From Sphingomonas sp. YR710 (lineage in GTDB: Bacteria; Pseudomonadota; Alphaproteobacteria; Sphingomonadales; Sphingomonadaceae): DNA of 64,000 nt. The position numbers were made by a program, and so were the translations under genes. The notes below the pieces were generated by a model that saw only the letters and a list, made by a program, of their open reading frames with translations, made no database searches and had not been told where the DNA came from. Each line of letters starts with the position of its first letter. Position 1 is the first letter of the stretch. Location: contig NZ_FMZJ01000007.1 of the NCBI RefSeq assembly GCF_900101455.1, forward strand, positions 62,001 through 126,000, read 5' to 3'. This document shows positions 8,213-16,997 of this stretch, piece after piece.

Positions 8213-10026
8213 CAGCCGCCGAACGGCAGCTTGATGCCGAACGGGCTCGCCTTTTGCTGCGCCGCGGGCATCGCCGCCTTGCAGCGTTCGGTGATATAAT
8301 CCCGGCCCTTGATCGCCATGCACGCGCTATAGTCCGATTGGGCGGCGGTGCTGTCGCCGGCCGCGAGATCGCGCTTGATTTCGATGCTGCGGAAGTGATC
8401 GGGATCCTTGAAGCGGCTCTTGCCCTCAGCGATCAGCGCGTCACTGTCGCGCACGTCGCCATTGCCGAGCTCCATCTCGGTATAGGTTTCGTAGAGCTGG
8501 AGATTCTGGACGCCGCTGCCATAGCGGCCGGCATCGAAATAACTTGCCGCCACCGGGACATTACCCTGATCGCGCGCGGCCAGTGCTGCGACATAGTTGA
8601 CGAAGGTCGGCGCCGAACGGCTCCCCGCGCCGAGCGCGCGAAGCTGCGTGGTCGCGCCGGCATAATCCTGCGAGAAATAGCTGCCGCGCGCCCTCATATA
8701 GGCATTGCGGGTCGCGATCGCGCGGCCATAATCAGGCCTGGCCTTGATCCGGGCGACCAGCGCGCCGGTATCGATCGGCGGGTCGGCGGTCGGATAGCCG
8801 GCTTGGAAATAGGCCGCGAGGCCGTTGCGCCGTTCCTCCGGCGGCAAATGGGTATCGCCGCCCAGCGACTTGGTGATGCCGCCGAGATTGTTGAGCAAAG
8901 CGCCGCCCGCGCTCTTGAGCAGGCCCGATCCCAGGCCGCCGATGCCGCCGCCGCTCATCAGGCCGGCGGCCCCGGTGCCGGCGAACCCCTTCATCGCTTC
9001 GCCCATGCTCTTCTGGACGGCTTCGGCGGCCTGCTTGCGTTTGTCGCGCGACGCCTTCTCGGTCTCGAACGCCTTTTGCAGCCGCGCGAAGACATTGGCA
9101 TAGCTGTCGATCGTCATATTGCTGCGGATCAGCAGATCGACCGCCAGCGCGTCGGCCTGATTTTCCTGATCGCGATTCCACGAAGGCGCGAAAATGTCGT
9201 CGACCGCGAAGCGCAGCGCCTCCGCGACGGGCGCCGCATGGCGGGCACCCGCCGCCATCCCACCCTGCGCGCTGGAGAGCATGTTGGTGCCGCCACTGTT
9301 CTTCATCGCGCTGACCGCGCTGCCTGCCTGCCAGGCGATCGAAACCGCCTGGGTCGCGTTCCTGGCGCCCGCGATCGTCTCGGCCTTGGTGAAATGGCCG
9401 AGCAGCAGGTGCGAATATTCATGCGCGAGCACGAATAGCACTTCGGAATCCGATTGGGCGGCCTCGATCAGCCCCAGCGACACGATGATCGTATTGTCGG
9501 GCAAAGCCTGCGCCTGATAGGCCTCGTCGGCGCGGAACAGGATTTTTGGCGTGCGTTCGAGCGGCGCATAGGGCCAGGCTTTGGCAAAGGATTCGAGCAC
9601 CGGCCGCAGTTCAAGTTCAAGCGCGGGGATCGCCATCAGGTCCATCCGCGCCGAGCGGGTGTTCATCACCTGCGCCGACAGCCCCATCGATCCAGCCGTA
9701 TCGCCTGCCCCGGCGCGCATCTTCTGATTGTTGGCGCAAAGATCAGCCGAATTGAGCGTCGAAATATAGGGCGCCTTGTCGATCGAGAATTTGCCGCGCG
9801 CCTTGGCGTCGACCTTCTTCACCGCTGCCAGCGTGCCGGGTGCCGGCGCCGGGCAACCGGTGAGCGGCACATATGGCGCATCGGGAAGCGCCATGACGGC
9901 GGGCGCGGAAGCAACCGGCGCCGCCGTCGGCACCGATCCGCCACCCTTTTTTCTGGGAGCGGCATCGACCGGCGGAGCCGCCCCCACAGCGGCCGCCACA
10001 ACGACCAGAATTACGCCGTTTCGCAC
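8212..10026 (-). CDS. Secreted M48-family zinc metalloprotease
   Basis: 604 residues with a signal peptide (MRNGVILVVVAAAVGAAPPVDAA). The zinc motif H202-E-Y-S-H206 sits in V-L-A-H-E-Y-S-H-L-L-L-G-H, as in M48/BepA-like proteases; a later N-Q-A-D-A-L-A-V-D provides the family's third-ligand region (usually E-x-x-A-D; here preceded by Q-E). The middle is glycine-rich (GTGAAGLMSGGGIGGLGSGL), possibly a flexible or membrane-touching segment, and the C-terminal third is repeat-like helices resembling TPRs. BepA-type relatives do outer-membrane protein quality control; that role here is inference. It is co-translated with the TPR-CHAT gene downstream and follows a small exported protein. Confidence 0.85.
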   Translation of the reverse strand: MRNGVILVVVAAAVGAAPPVDAAPRKKGGGSVPTAAPVASAPAVMALPDAPYVPLTGCPAPAPGTLAAVKKVDAKARGKFSIDKAPYISTLNSADLCANNQKMRAGAGDTAGSMGLSAQVMNTRSARMDLMAIPALELELRPVLESFAKAWPYAPLERTPKILFRADEAYQAQALPDNTIIVSLGLIEAAQSDSEVLFVLAHEYSHLLLGHFTKAETIAGARNATQAVSIAWQAGSAVSAMKNSGGTNMLSSAQGGMAAGARHAAPVAEALRFAVDDIFAPSWNRDQENQADALAVDLLIRSNMTIDSYANVFARLQKAFETEKASRDKRKQAAEAVQKSMGEAMKGFAGTGAAGLMSGGGIGGLGSGLLKSAGGALLNNLGGITKSLGGDTHLPPEERRNGLAAYFQAGYPTADPPIDTGALVARIKARPDYGRAIATRNAYMRARGSYFSQDYAGATTQLRALGAGSRSAPTFVNYVAALAARDQGNVPVAASYFDAGRYGSGVQNLQLYETYTEMELGNGDVRDSDALIAEGKSRFKDPDHFRSIEIKRDLAAGDSTAAQSDYSACMAIKGRDYITERCKAAMPAAQQKASPFGIKLPFGG

Positions 10027-10071
10027 CTCAATACCCTCCAGCTATCCCCCCGGACGCCCGTTGCTTCCCCC

Positions 10072-10470
10072 TTATTTCGCTCCACTTCCCGCGCAGCCCA
10101 GCCCCAGCGACTGCTGCAACCCATCCTCTTCCATCTTGGCGAATTTCATCGCATTGGCATCGCACTTGATCGCCGAAATGTCCCCGACATAGTCGACCGT
10201 CGAGAGCCGCAGCCAGACGAGCTTGCCGTCGAGCTGAATCCCCGCGAACCCGGTCCTCGCGCGGATCACCTGCGCGCCGGGCGAGCCCACCGCCGGCATC
10301 GATGCGACCGGCACGTCGCGAACCTTGATCCCGGCATCGTCGTAAATCGGCAGCGGATCGCGCTTATAGGCCTTGATTGCCGGCGCTTCGGCCGCACTGC
10401 CAGCAACCGGCATGGCCACCGCCACGCCCAGCAGGCTGATCATGAAAAGGCGCGCTATCCGGTCGGCCAT
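10072..10470 (-). CDS. Small exported protein, SH3-like, unknown function
   Basis: 132 residues beginning with a signal peptide (about residues 1-27, ending AGSAAEA). The mature part contains Y-D-D-A-G and G-F-A-G-I-Q-L-D-G-K-L-V-W-L-R, a strand pattern like bacterial SH3 domains, and two cysteines that could form a disulfide. It precedes the M48 and CHAT genes by 45 bases on the same strand, so it is likely the first gene of that operon and may be a substrate-binding or inhibitory partner. I do not recognise a named family. Confidence 0.6.
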   Translation of the reverse strand: MADRIARLFMISLLGVAVAMPVAGSAAEAPAIKAYKRDPLPIYDDAGIKVRDVPVASMPAVGSPGAQVIRARTGFAGIQLDGKLVWLRLSTVDYVGDISAIKCDANAMKFAKMEEDGLQQSLGLGCAGSGAK

Positions 10471-10610
10471 CGTCCCATCCTGTCTTGGCTGCCCTTCGTT
10501 ATACGGTGCGAAGGGCCGCCGGGTTGCGCCCTCGGCAAAGGCAATCGCGTCGATGCCGAAGTCTAAGACTTTTCGAACCTAGCGCTGTGAGCACCGTCAC
10601 GGCGGTACCC

Positions 10611-11159
10611 TCAAGGATGCGGCGGTTCGAAGCCCTTGGCGCCGATGTGCATCTTCATGCCGTTCGGGCCCATCACATCACCCGGCACCATCCCGCTTGG
10701 GCAGGCGCCGGTCCATTTGCCATCCTGCACCGATTGGGACTCGGTCTTGCCCATGAAGGGCGGTGAAAAGCTCGTATGGCTTTCGGTGTGGAAGGCGGTA
10801 TCGCCCTGATAAGTGACCACCGAGTTCGTGGTCATCGTCGATCCGCCCATCTTGCACACCGCCTGGGTGGTTGCGACCGCCCCGCTCACCTGCGTCGCCA
10901 TTTTCGAACACATCGACTTGACCATGCTATTGCCCATTCCGGTCAGGTTCGCCTGCGTCGACCGATCGATGCACATCTTCGTCTGGAAGCTCTGCTTGCC
11001 ATGCATCTGGGTCATGACCCACAGCCCCGGCTTGGAAAATGGCGGCGCGGCAGCGATGGCCACCGATCCGGCCGCCAACACGCCGGATGCCAACAACAGG
11101 CCGCGGCCGGCGGCAATGACAGAGCGATGTCGTGCGGAGCCAGGAAGGTTTCGGATCAT
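10611..11159 (-). CDS. DUF3617-type exported protein
   Basis: About 182 residues from an ATG at 11159. The N-terminus holds a signal-like helix (LLLASGVLAAGSVAIAAAPP). The mature part shows the DUF3617 pattern: K-P-G-L-W-V-M-T-Q-M near the start, C-I-D, and C-K-M-G-G-S with several conserved cysteines. Members are small periplasmic proteins of unknown function that are common in sphingomonads. It lies upstream of the CHAT/M48 group on the same strand, separated by 140 bases, so it is probably its own unit. The ATG at 11201 would add 14 residues. Confidence 0.7.
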   Translation of the reverse strand: MIRNLPGSARHRSVIAAGRGLLLASGVLAAGSVAIAAAPPFSKPGLWVMTQMHGKQSFQTKMCIDRSTQANLTGMGNSMVKSMCSKMATQVSGAVATTQAVCKMGGSTMTTNSVVTYQGDTAFHTESHTSFSPPFMGKTESQSVQDGKWTGACPSGMVPGDVMGPNGMKMHIGAKGFEPPHP

Positions 11160-11270
11160 GGGAGGACCATCCTTTTGAAAAACAATGGCTATGCCAATCA
11201 TCTCAAGCGCATTGTCGATGCCGGTCGCCCACCGGCTGCGTTCCTGACTCGTTAACTATCATGGATACCG

Positions 11271-11302
11271 AAGCCGGGCGAGACTGTTGATGTGCCCGGC
11301 TT
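11271..11302. terminator. Possible terminator hairpin between DUF3617 and HAD genes
   Basis: AAGCCGGGC (11271-11279) pairs with GCCCGGCTT (11293-11301) across a 13-nt loop. It lies 30 bases past the stop of the minus-strand HAD gene. The T-run is short on both strands, so termination strength is doubtful. Confidence 0.4.
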
Positions 11303-11331
11303 TACGGGCATTTAGTATTACGTCCCCGAAA

Positions 11332-12075
11332 CTACTTCTGGCAGGCGACGATTGCGGCAATGACCGACAATGTTTCTTCGGGATCGCGGACACGGACGGT
11401 ATCGAGGCCGAGTTCTTTTGCCGGATAATCATTGCCGCCCGGAAAGATCGCATCGCCGATGAACATCATCGCATCGAGTGCGATGCCGCTGGCCGCGCTC
11501 AGCTTCTTCAGGCCGTAAGCCTTGTCGACTCCTTCGCGGGTGATATCGATCGAGGTTGCCCCGCCCATGTTGATCGAAAGGCCAGGGAGCCGCTGACGCA
11601 GATCGGCCTGGATGATCCTGCGCTTTGCGAAATCGGGATCCCAATGCTCCTTTGCCCCGATCGGCGCCTGCTGGCCCAGCGCCGAAAAGGTGATCTGGCT
11701 GCCGCGATCCTCGATGCGCTCGCCCCAGGTCTGTTCGGGCACGAAGCCGGTCGCCACCAGCGCGGCATCGAACGCCGAAAGAATGGCCGCTTTCTGGGCA
11801 TCATCGAACAGTTCGGCATAGATTGGCTGCCAGCCGCCATCATGCCGATAGAGCTTGGTGCCCGTCGTCGGCATCAGCCACAGCCGGCTCGCATCGGCGC
11901 GATCCGGCAGCCGGCTGGCGACCTGCTTGTCGAACTGGGGCCAGTCGCCGCCGGAGATCACCGCGACATGCGCGACCTCCAGCAGATCGGCCAGTGCCTC
12001 CGCCATCGGCTCGCCGAGCGGCTGCTTGCTTTCGGCGAGGGTTCCGTCGAGATCGAAGGCGACCAGTTCTTTCAT
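11332..12075 (-). CDS. HAD-IIB family phosphatase (PMM/sugar-phosphatase type)
   Basis: 247 residues. Motif I is D-L-D-G-T-L-A (nucleophile Asp then acid/base Asp), motif II the S in V-I-S-G-G-D, and motif IV G-D-A-I-F-P-G-G-N-D. The cap lies between motifs II and III, as in subfamily IIB, which includes phosphomannomutase, sucrose-phosphatase and mannosyl-3-phosphoglycerate phosphatase. The full G-G-N-D-Y ending is typical of the eukaryote-like PMM/SPP branch. The substrate is unknown. It follows npdG on the same strand by about 120 bases, so a link to the F420 genes is possible but not shown. Confidence 0.8.
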   Translation of the reverse strand: MKELVAFDLDGTLAESKQPLGEPMAEALADLLEVAHVAVISGGDWPQFDKQVASRLPDRADASRLWLMPTTGTKLYRHDGGWQPIYAELFDDAQKAAILSAFDAALVATGFVPEQTWGERIEDRGSQITFSALGQQAPIGAKEHWDPDFAKRRIIQADLRQRLPGLSINMGGATSIDITREGVDKAYGLKKLSAASGIALDAMMFIGDAIFPGGNDYPAKELGLDTVRVRDPEETLSVIAAIVACQK

Positions 12076-12196
12076 TATCGCTCCTGAATATCACTGAATA
12101 AGCAAAGATGGTGCCGGTAGCGGTGACGACCGGCGGTTCGCAACACCCTTCAGTGGATCAGCGCCATTTTGGTTCCGTCTCCGACCGGCTGCGACC

Positions 12197-12856
12197 CTAT
12201 GCCTCCGGATCGATGAGGTCACCGGTGATGCGGATGCCGGCGCCGTCAACCTTGTAGGTCTTGTTGAGGAAGATCAGGATCGAGGTCAGCGCCTCAGCCG
12301 CCGCCGAATTGGCGAGTGCACCGGCGTGAAGTCCGCGCAGACCCGCGGCATTGGCAAGGCCGACGACCACGCTGCGGGCGGCCTTGTCATCGCCGAACAC
12401 CAGCACGTCGCAGCCGATATCGGCATCGGTTGCCAGCTTGTGCGCGGCGACATTGTGGAAAGCCGAGACCATCCGCACATCCTCACCCAGCATCCCCTGC
12501 GCCCGCACCGCGGCCGATCCCTCGGGCGGGAGCTGCACACGCATCACCTTCGGCGGCACCAGCGGCACGGTGGTATCGACCACGATCTTGCCGCCGACAT
12601 GCGGGGCGATATCGGCCATCGTCGAAGCCTGGGCCGCGAACGGCACCGTCACGATCACGACATCGCCGGCGGCCGCCGCATCCGGGTTGCTCATGCCCCG
12701 TGCGCCATGGCCGATCGCATCGGCGGTCGCCTGGGCGCTTTCGGCCGAGCGCGAACCGATGACGATCGCGATGCCGGCCTTGGCCAGGCGCCCGGCAATG
12801 GCTGCGCCAAGCGCGCCCGTGCCGCCGACGACGGCGACGATCTGCTGGTTTTCCAT
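12197..12856 (-). CDS. npdG: NADPH-dependent F420 reductase
   Basis: 219 residues from the ATG at 12856, preceded by a good AGGAG. The N-terminus is a Rossmann NADP site (V-V-G-G-T-G-A-L-G-A-A-I-A, then I-G-S-R-S, the S/R pair favouring NADP). The following V-D-T-T-V-P-L and M-V-S-A-F-H-N-V-A-A blocks match F420-dependent NADP reductases (Fno/NpdG), which transfer hydride between NADPH and the deazaflavin F420. It sits directly downstream of the FO synthase gene on the same strand (58-base gap), which supports the assignment. A generic NADP-binding 'F420-like' oxidoreductase is the alternative. Confidence 0.85.
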   Translation of the reverse strand: MENQQIVAVVGGTGALGAAIAGRLAKAGIAIVIGSRSAESAQATADAIGHGARGMSNPDAAAAGDVVIVTVPFAAQASTMADIAPHVGGKIVVDTTVPLVPPKVMRVQLPPEGSAAVRAQGMLGEDVRMVSAFHNVAAHKLATDADIGCDVLVFGDDKAARSVVVGLANAAGLRGLHAGALANSAAAEALTSILIFLNKTYKVDGAGIRITGDLIDPEA

Positions 12857-12913
12857 GATGATTGCTCCTGTTCTATGCTGTGCCACCCGCCCCGCGGGCA
12901 GGCCGGCGAAGGA

Positions 12914-15250
12914 TTATTGGGCGTCGATTGGCTCTGGCGAGGCAATCTGCCCGTACAAGGTCGTGCGCTGCCGCGACGGCCGGCTAATCGACGCGGCGAG
13001 CGCCACCATCTCGGCCGGGCCATATTCCTGACCATTGATGCCGCCGGCCGCCCGCGTGATCGATTCGTCCATCAGCGTGCCGCCCAGATCGTTGGCGCCG
13101 GCGTTCAGGATCGCGGCGGCGCCATCGGCGCCGAGCTTGACCCACGATACCTGGATGTTCGGAATGATCGGATGCAGCACGATCCGCGCGATCGCGTGCA
13201 TCAGCACGGTTTCGCGGTAGCTGGGGCCCGAGCGCGCCTTGCCCTTGCGCCACAAAGGCGCCTCCATATGGACGAACGGCAACGGCACGAATTCGGTGAA
13301 GCCGCCGGTCTCCTCCTGCAGCGCGCGGATGCGCAGCAGATGACGCGCCCAGTGGCGATATTCATCGACATGGCCGAACATGATCGTCGCGGTGGTACGC
13401 AGGCCCACGGCATGAGCGGTGCGCATCACCTCGATCCATTCGTCGGCGCTGACCTTGTCGGGACAGATGATTGCGCGCACTTCGGGATCGAGAATCTCGG
13501 CCGCCGTGCCCGGCAAGGTCGACAGCCCGGCCGCCTTCAGCCGACTCAGGAAATCCTCGAGCGGCAGGCCCAACGTCTGCGCGCCATGCGTCACCTCGAG
13601 CGGCGAGAAGGCGTGGATGTGAATATCGGGCGCGGCGGCACGAACGGCGTTCAGGACATTGAGATAGGTGTTGCCGTCATATTCGGGATGGATGCCGCCC
13701 TGCAGGCAGACCTCGGTCGCCCCGCGTTCGACGGCTTCAGCCGCGCGTCGGCCGACTTCTTCGAAATCGAGCTTGTAGGCCGGCCCGCGCATCTCGCGCG
13801 TGCTGCCCTTGGAAAAGGCGCAAAAACCGCAGCGATAGAGGCAGATGTTGGTGTAATTGATGTTGCGGTTGACGACATAGGAGACGATATCGCCCGCCAT
13901 TTCACGCCGCAGCCGATCGGCAAAACCGGCGATCGCCACGACATCGTCACCATCGGCGCGAAACAGTGCGATGATATCCCGCTCGTCGAGCCGATTGTCG
14001 GCCTTCACCTTGTCGAGGATCTCCGCAATCCGGGGCGACGGTTCCTGTAATCCGCCGAGGCCGATCAGCGGCACCACATCGCCATGCCCGGGGAACCAAT
14101 CGTCATTCCGCGGCAGGCCGCGCGCATCGATCGCGCGACGCACCCGCGTCACCAGCCCGGCATCGAGCCACTGATCGGCGTCGAGCGCATAAGCCGGCCC
14201 GATCGCCAGTCGCTGGGTGAGCAACCGCCCCGCCGCCTCGGTCGCATCGGCAAGCAGTTCGAGATGCGGCCACGGCGCCTCGGGATTGACATGATCGGGC
14301 GTCACCGGGGAGACGCCGCCCCAATCATTGACGCCGGCGCGCAGCAACGCCGCCAGTTCATCGGGGCGATGCAGGTTCGGCGGCGCTTGGATCGTCATCG
14401 CCGGGCCGAGGATCAGCCGTGCCATCGCGATCGTCCACAGATGCTCCTCGAGCGGCGGTTCGGGATGATCGGCCATCTTCGTATCCGGCTTCGCCCGGAA
14501 ATTCTGGATGATGACTTCCTGAATATGCCCGTATTCGGCGTGCAGATCGCGGATTGCCACCAGCGCCTCGATCCGCTCCAGGCGGGTCTCGCCGATGCCG
14601 ATCAGCAGGCCGGTGGTGAAGGGTACCTTCGCCCTGCCCGCAGCTTCAATCGCCGCCAGCCGCAGCGCCGGCGCCTTGTCCGGCGATCCGAAATGCGGCC
14701 CGCCGCGCACACCGAGCCGATCGGACGCCGTTTCCAGCATGATCCCCATCGACACCGCATGCGGGCGCAGCGCCGCATAATCTTCGGCATCCATGAGCCC
14801 GGGATTTAAGTGCGGCAGCAGCCCCGTTTCATCGAGCACCGCACGCGCCATCGCACCGAGATAGGAAAGCGTCGTCGCATGGCCGGCGGCATCGAGCGCA
14901 TCGCGGGCCGCGGCATATCGTGCTTCGGGCTTGTCGCCGAGCGTGAACAGCGCCTCGCGGCATCCGGCCGCCACACCCGCGCGGGCGATGGCCAGAACCT
15001 CGTCGCGGCTGAGATAGGCGTTACCGACATGGCCCGGCGTCGTCGCGAAGGTGCAATAATGGCAGACATCGCGGCACAATTTCGTGAGCGGGATGAAGAC
15101 CTTGCGCGAGTAAGTGACATTCCGGCCATGGGCGTCGAGCGTCGCCGCTTCGGCCACCGCCATCACTTGCCCGAGCGGCACGCGCTCGACATGCGATGCG
15201 ATGTCGCCTGGCGACATTGTCCTGAACTCTTCGAGCATATTCGTCACCAC
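12914..15250 (-). CDS. fbiC: FO synthase, fused CofG-CofH (FbiC type)
   Basis: 778 residues with two radical-SAM halves. The N-terminal CofG-like half has Cys59-x3-Cys63-x2-Cys66 (C-R-D-V-C-H-Y-C) and the C-terminal CofH-like half has Cys470-x3-Cys474-x2-Cys477 (C-L-Y-R-C-G-F-C-A-F). Each binds a 4Fe-4S cluster and cleaves SAM; together they join tyrosine and a pyrimidine to make 7,8-didemethyl-8-hydroxy-5-deazariboflavin, the F420 chromophore. The CofG-then-CofH order is that of actinobacterial FbiC; methanogens and cyanobacteria use two proteins. The start could be GTG 15250, GTG 15247 or ATG 15238; an AAGGAG precedes them. The 219-base gap upstream (15251-15469) probably holds its promoter; I see no other feature in it. 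Confidence 0.9.
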   Translation of the reverse strand: MVTNMLEEFRTMSPGDIASHVERVPLGQVMAVAEAATLDAHGRNVTYSRKVFIPLTKLCRDVCHYCTFATTPGHVGNAYLSRDEVLAIARAGVAAGCREALFTLGDKPEARYAAARDALDAAGHATTLSYLGAMARAVLDETGLLPHLNPGLMDAEDYAALRPHAVSMGIMLETASDRLGVRGGPHFGSPDKAPALRLAAIEAAGRAKVPFTTGLLIGIGETRLERIEALVAIRDLHAEYGHIQEVIIQNFRAKPDTKMADHPEPPLEEHLWTIAMARLILGPAMTIQAPPNLHRPDELAALLRAGVNDWGGVSPVTPDHVNPEAPWPHLELLADATEAAGRLLTQRLAIGPAYALDADQWLDAGLVTRVRRAIDARGLPRNDDWFPGHGDVVPLIGLGGLQEPSPRIAEILDKVKADNRLDERDIIALFRADGDDVVAIAGFADRLRREMAGDIVSYVVNRNINYTNICLYRCGFCAFSKGSTREMRGPAYKLDFEEVGRRAAEAVERGATEVCLQGGIHPEYDGNTYLNVLNAVRAAAPDIHIHAFSPLEVTHGAQTLGLPLEDFLSRLKAAGLSTLPGTAAEILDPEVRAIICPDKVSADEWIEVMRTAHAVGLRTTATIMFGHVDEYRHWARHLLRIRALQEETGGFTEFVPLPFVHMEAPLWRKGKARSGPSYRETVLMHAIARIVLHPIIPNIQVSWVKLGADGAAAILNAGANDLGGTLMDESITRAAGGINGQEYGPAEMVALAASISRPSRQRTTLYGQIASPEPIDAQ

Positions 15251-15469
15251 GCATCTCCTTGCCGTCGCAAGGCCCTTCCCATTCCGTCGCTAGCCCCCGC
15301 ACCCGACTCCGGCCCATCGATGCCCGCCTCCCGAGGGCGTTCGGACAAAGCGGCAAATCCCGTGCCCTCCTCGATCGGATCAGGCAACGGATTTCCACAT
15401 TCACAATCTGGTAGATAGGGGCATTTTGATATGCCGCTGTGTATTCGGCACCCAAATTGCTGCCCAGGA

Positions 15470-16363
15470 TCAGGGGGCGACGACGTTCAACGCACCCGGC
15501 TCGATGCTGAATCGCAGCGGTGATTGCAACCGCAGCAGCTCTCCGTCCAGCGCAATCTCGATCGAACTGCCGGACGACCACACCGTCAGCGCCTCGCAAT
15601 CGCCGATCGCCACGAAATCGCGTTTCCGATCGGCCCGGCCTGCCAGCGCGCGCAGCGCAAACCAGATGAGACCTATCCGGGAGCGATGCGCGACCGCATA
15701 AACGGACAATTTTCCGTCGGACAGCGATGGTCGCCGACCGACTTCACCCGCGTCGAGCGCGTAATGATTGTTGCCGACGAACAGCAAGGGTGTGACCAGG
15801 GGCTGCGCGCCGGTGCCCATGTCGACGTGCAGCCTGTGATGCGTCAACCGCGAGAGCACCTGCCATGCGGCCGGAACCGTCGCCAGCCATTTCGGCCAGC
15901 CCGTACGCTCGCGGGTGTCATCCCGACTGCGGACCATCTCGGGATAGACGCCGATCGAGGCATTGTTGACGAAGCGGCGTCCGTTGACGTCACCGACGTC
16001 GATCGCGACCGCCCGACCATCAACGGCGAGCTTTGCAGCCGCATCTATTTCCGCCGGAACACCCAGATCGCGGGCAAGGTGGTTGAGCGTACCGAGCGGC
16101 AGCAACGCGATTTCGGTATCGGTTCCGCGCGCGGCCTCCGCCGCACAGGCCATGGTGCCGTCGCCGCCTGCGACCACCACCCTTCCGTGCCCGGCCAGAC
16201 GGCGAAAGGTGTCGGGAATGTCCGCGCCCTCGATCAGATGAAGATCGATCGCCGTCCCGGCCTTCGCAAACGCCGCCGTCAAGGTATCGGCAAGGGCATC
16301 GCCGGCCGCGGCAGCAGCGCCCCCGGCGCGGTTCACGATCAGCGGCAGCGGAGAGTCAGTCAC
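15470..16363 (-). CDS. Diacylglycerol kinase catalytic-domain lipid kinase
   Basis: 297 residues. The nucleotide-binding G-G-D-G-T (V-V-A-G-G-D-G-T-M) and the L-P-L-G-T-L-N-H-L-A-R-D block identify the DAGK/sphingosine-kinase/YegS fold. Such enzymes phosphorylate diacylglycerol or other lipids at the inner membrane. The C-terminal part (E-I-A-L-D-G-E, S-I-E-P-G-A-L-N-V) fits the family's second domain. Thirty bases separate it from the PAP2 gene upstream, so a kinase and a phosphatase of lipids are co-transcribed, followed by a glycosyltransferase; a lipid recycling or lipid-sugar role is plausible. Confidence 0.85.
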   Translation of the reverse strand: MTDSPLPLIVNRAGGAAAAAGDALADTLTAAFAKAGTAIDLHLIEGADIPDTFRRLAGHGRVVVAGGDGTMACAAEAARGTDTEIALLPLGTLNHLARDLGVPAEIDAAAKLAVDGRAVAIDVGDVNGRRFVNNASIGVYPEMVRSRDDTRERTGWPKWLATVPAAWQVLSRLTHHRLHVDMGTGAQPLVTPLLFVGNNHYALDAGEVGRRPSLSDGKLSVYAVAHRSRIGLIWFALRALAGRADRKRDFVAIGDCEALTVWSSGSSIEIALDGELLRLQSPLRFSIEPGALNVVAP

Positions 16364-16393
16364 GGTGGCGTAACGGCCTCGCCCGAAAAAGGT

Positions 16394-16978
16394 TCACGGC
16401 TTTCGGTCGGCAAGCAATATTGCGCCGCCCGTCCACAGCAGCCCATATCCCCAGCCGGCCAGAACGTCGCTCGGCCAGTGGACGCCAAGCCCGATCCGGC
16501 TCAGCCCGACAGCCCCAGCAAAGCCCATCGCGGCGGCCACCCAGCGCGGACCACGGTTGAACGCGATCACGAGCGCAACGCCCGTCAGCATCGCGCCCGC
16601 GCTGTGCGAACTCGGGAAGCTCGCCGAATCGACGAGCACCAGCCGCTCGACCAGCAGCGGACGCGGACGATGGACTGCGATCTTGATCAGTTCGACGAGA
16701 ATCCGTCCGCTGGCGATGGTCGCAAACAGCCAGATTGCAACGCGCATTCGGCCCGTCATCGCCAATCGGGCGATTGCCAGCAGCCCCACGGGAATCAGCG
16801 CTGCCGCCCCGCCGATTCTCGTCAGAACAATCGCAATCGGGGCATAGGGACTGGCGGGATCGAGCCGCATAAGATGATAAAGTTCGTCATCCCATCGGGC
16901 GAAGCCGCGCCACAGGCACAGGTCGGCCACCAACAGAATGATGCCGAATATGGCGAGCGGGGCCGCAACCGGCCGCAT
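16394..16978 (-). CDS. PAP2-family membrane phosphatase
   Basis: 194 residues with about five to six membrane helices. The three PAP2 motifs are complete: K-I-A-V-H-R-P-R-P (motif 1), S-F-P-S-S-H-S (PSGH-type motif 2) and S-R-I-G-L-G-V-H-W-P-S-D (motif 3). These residues form the vanadium-haloperoxidase-like phosphatase site facing the periplasm. Substrates in the family include phosphatidic acid, undecaprenyl pyrophosphate and lipid A phosphates. It is flanked on the same strand by the GT2 gene (20 bases upstream) and the DAGK-like gene. Confidence 0.9.
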   Translation of the reverse strand: MRPVAAPLAIFGIILLVADLCLWRGFARWDDELYHLMRLDPASPYAPIAIVLTRIGGAAALIPVGLLAIARLAMTGRMRVAIWLFATIASGRILVELIKIAVHRPRPLLVERLVLVDSASFPSSHSAGAMLTGVALVIAFNRGPRWVAAAMGFAGAVGLSRIGLGVHWPSDVLAGWGYGLLWTGGAILLADRKP

Positions 16979-16997
16979 CGCGGCCCCGGTCGGGGGC

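Noticed and set aside
5624-8299. 891-codon open frame on the plus strand opposite the TPR-CHAT gene
   Set aside because: Composition is Arg/Gly/Ile-rich with no motifs, exactly mirroring a high-GC gene on the other strand that has a signal peptide, TPRs and a catalytic dyad.
12326-14050. 574-codon plus-strand frame across npdG and fbiC
   Set aside because: It covers parts of two well-supported minus-strand genes; the translation is His/Arg-rich with no fold signature.
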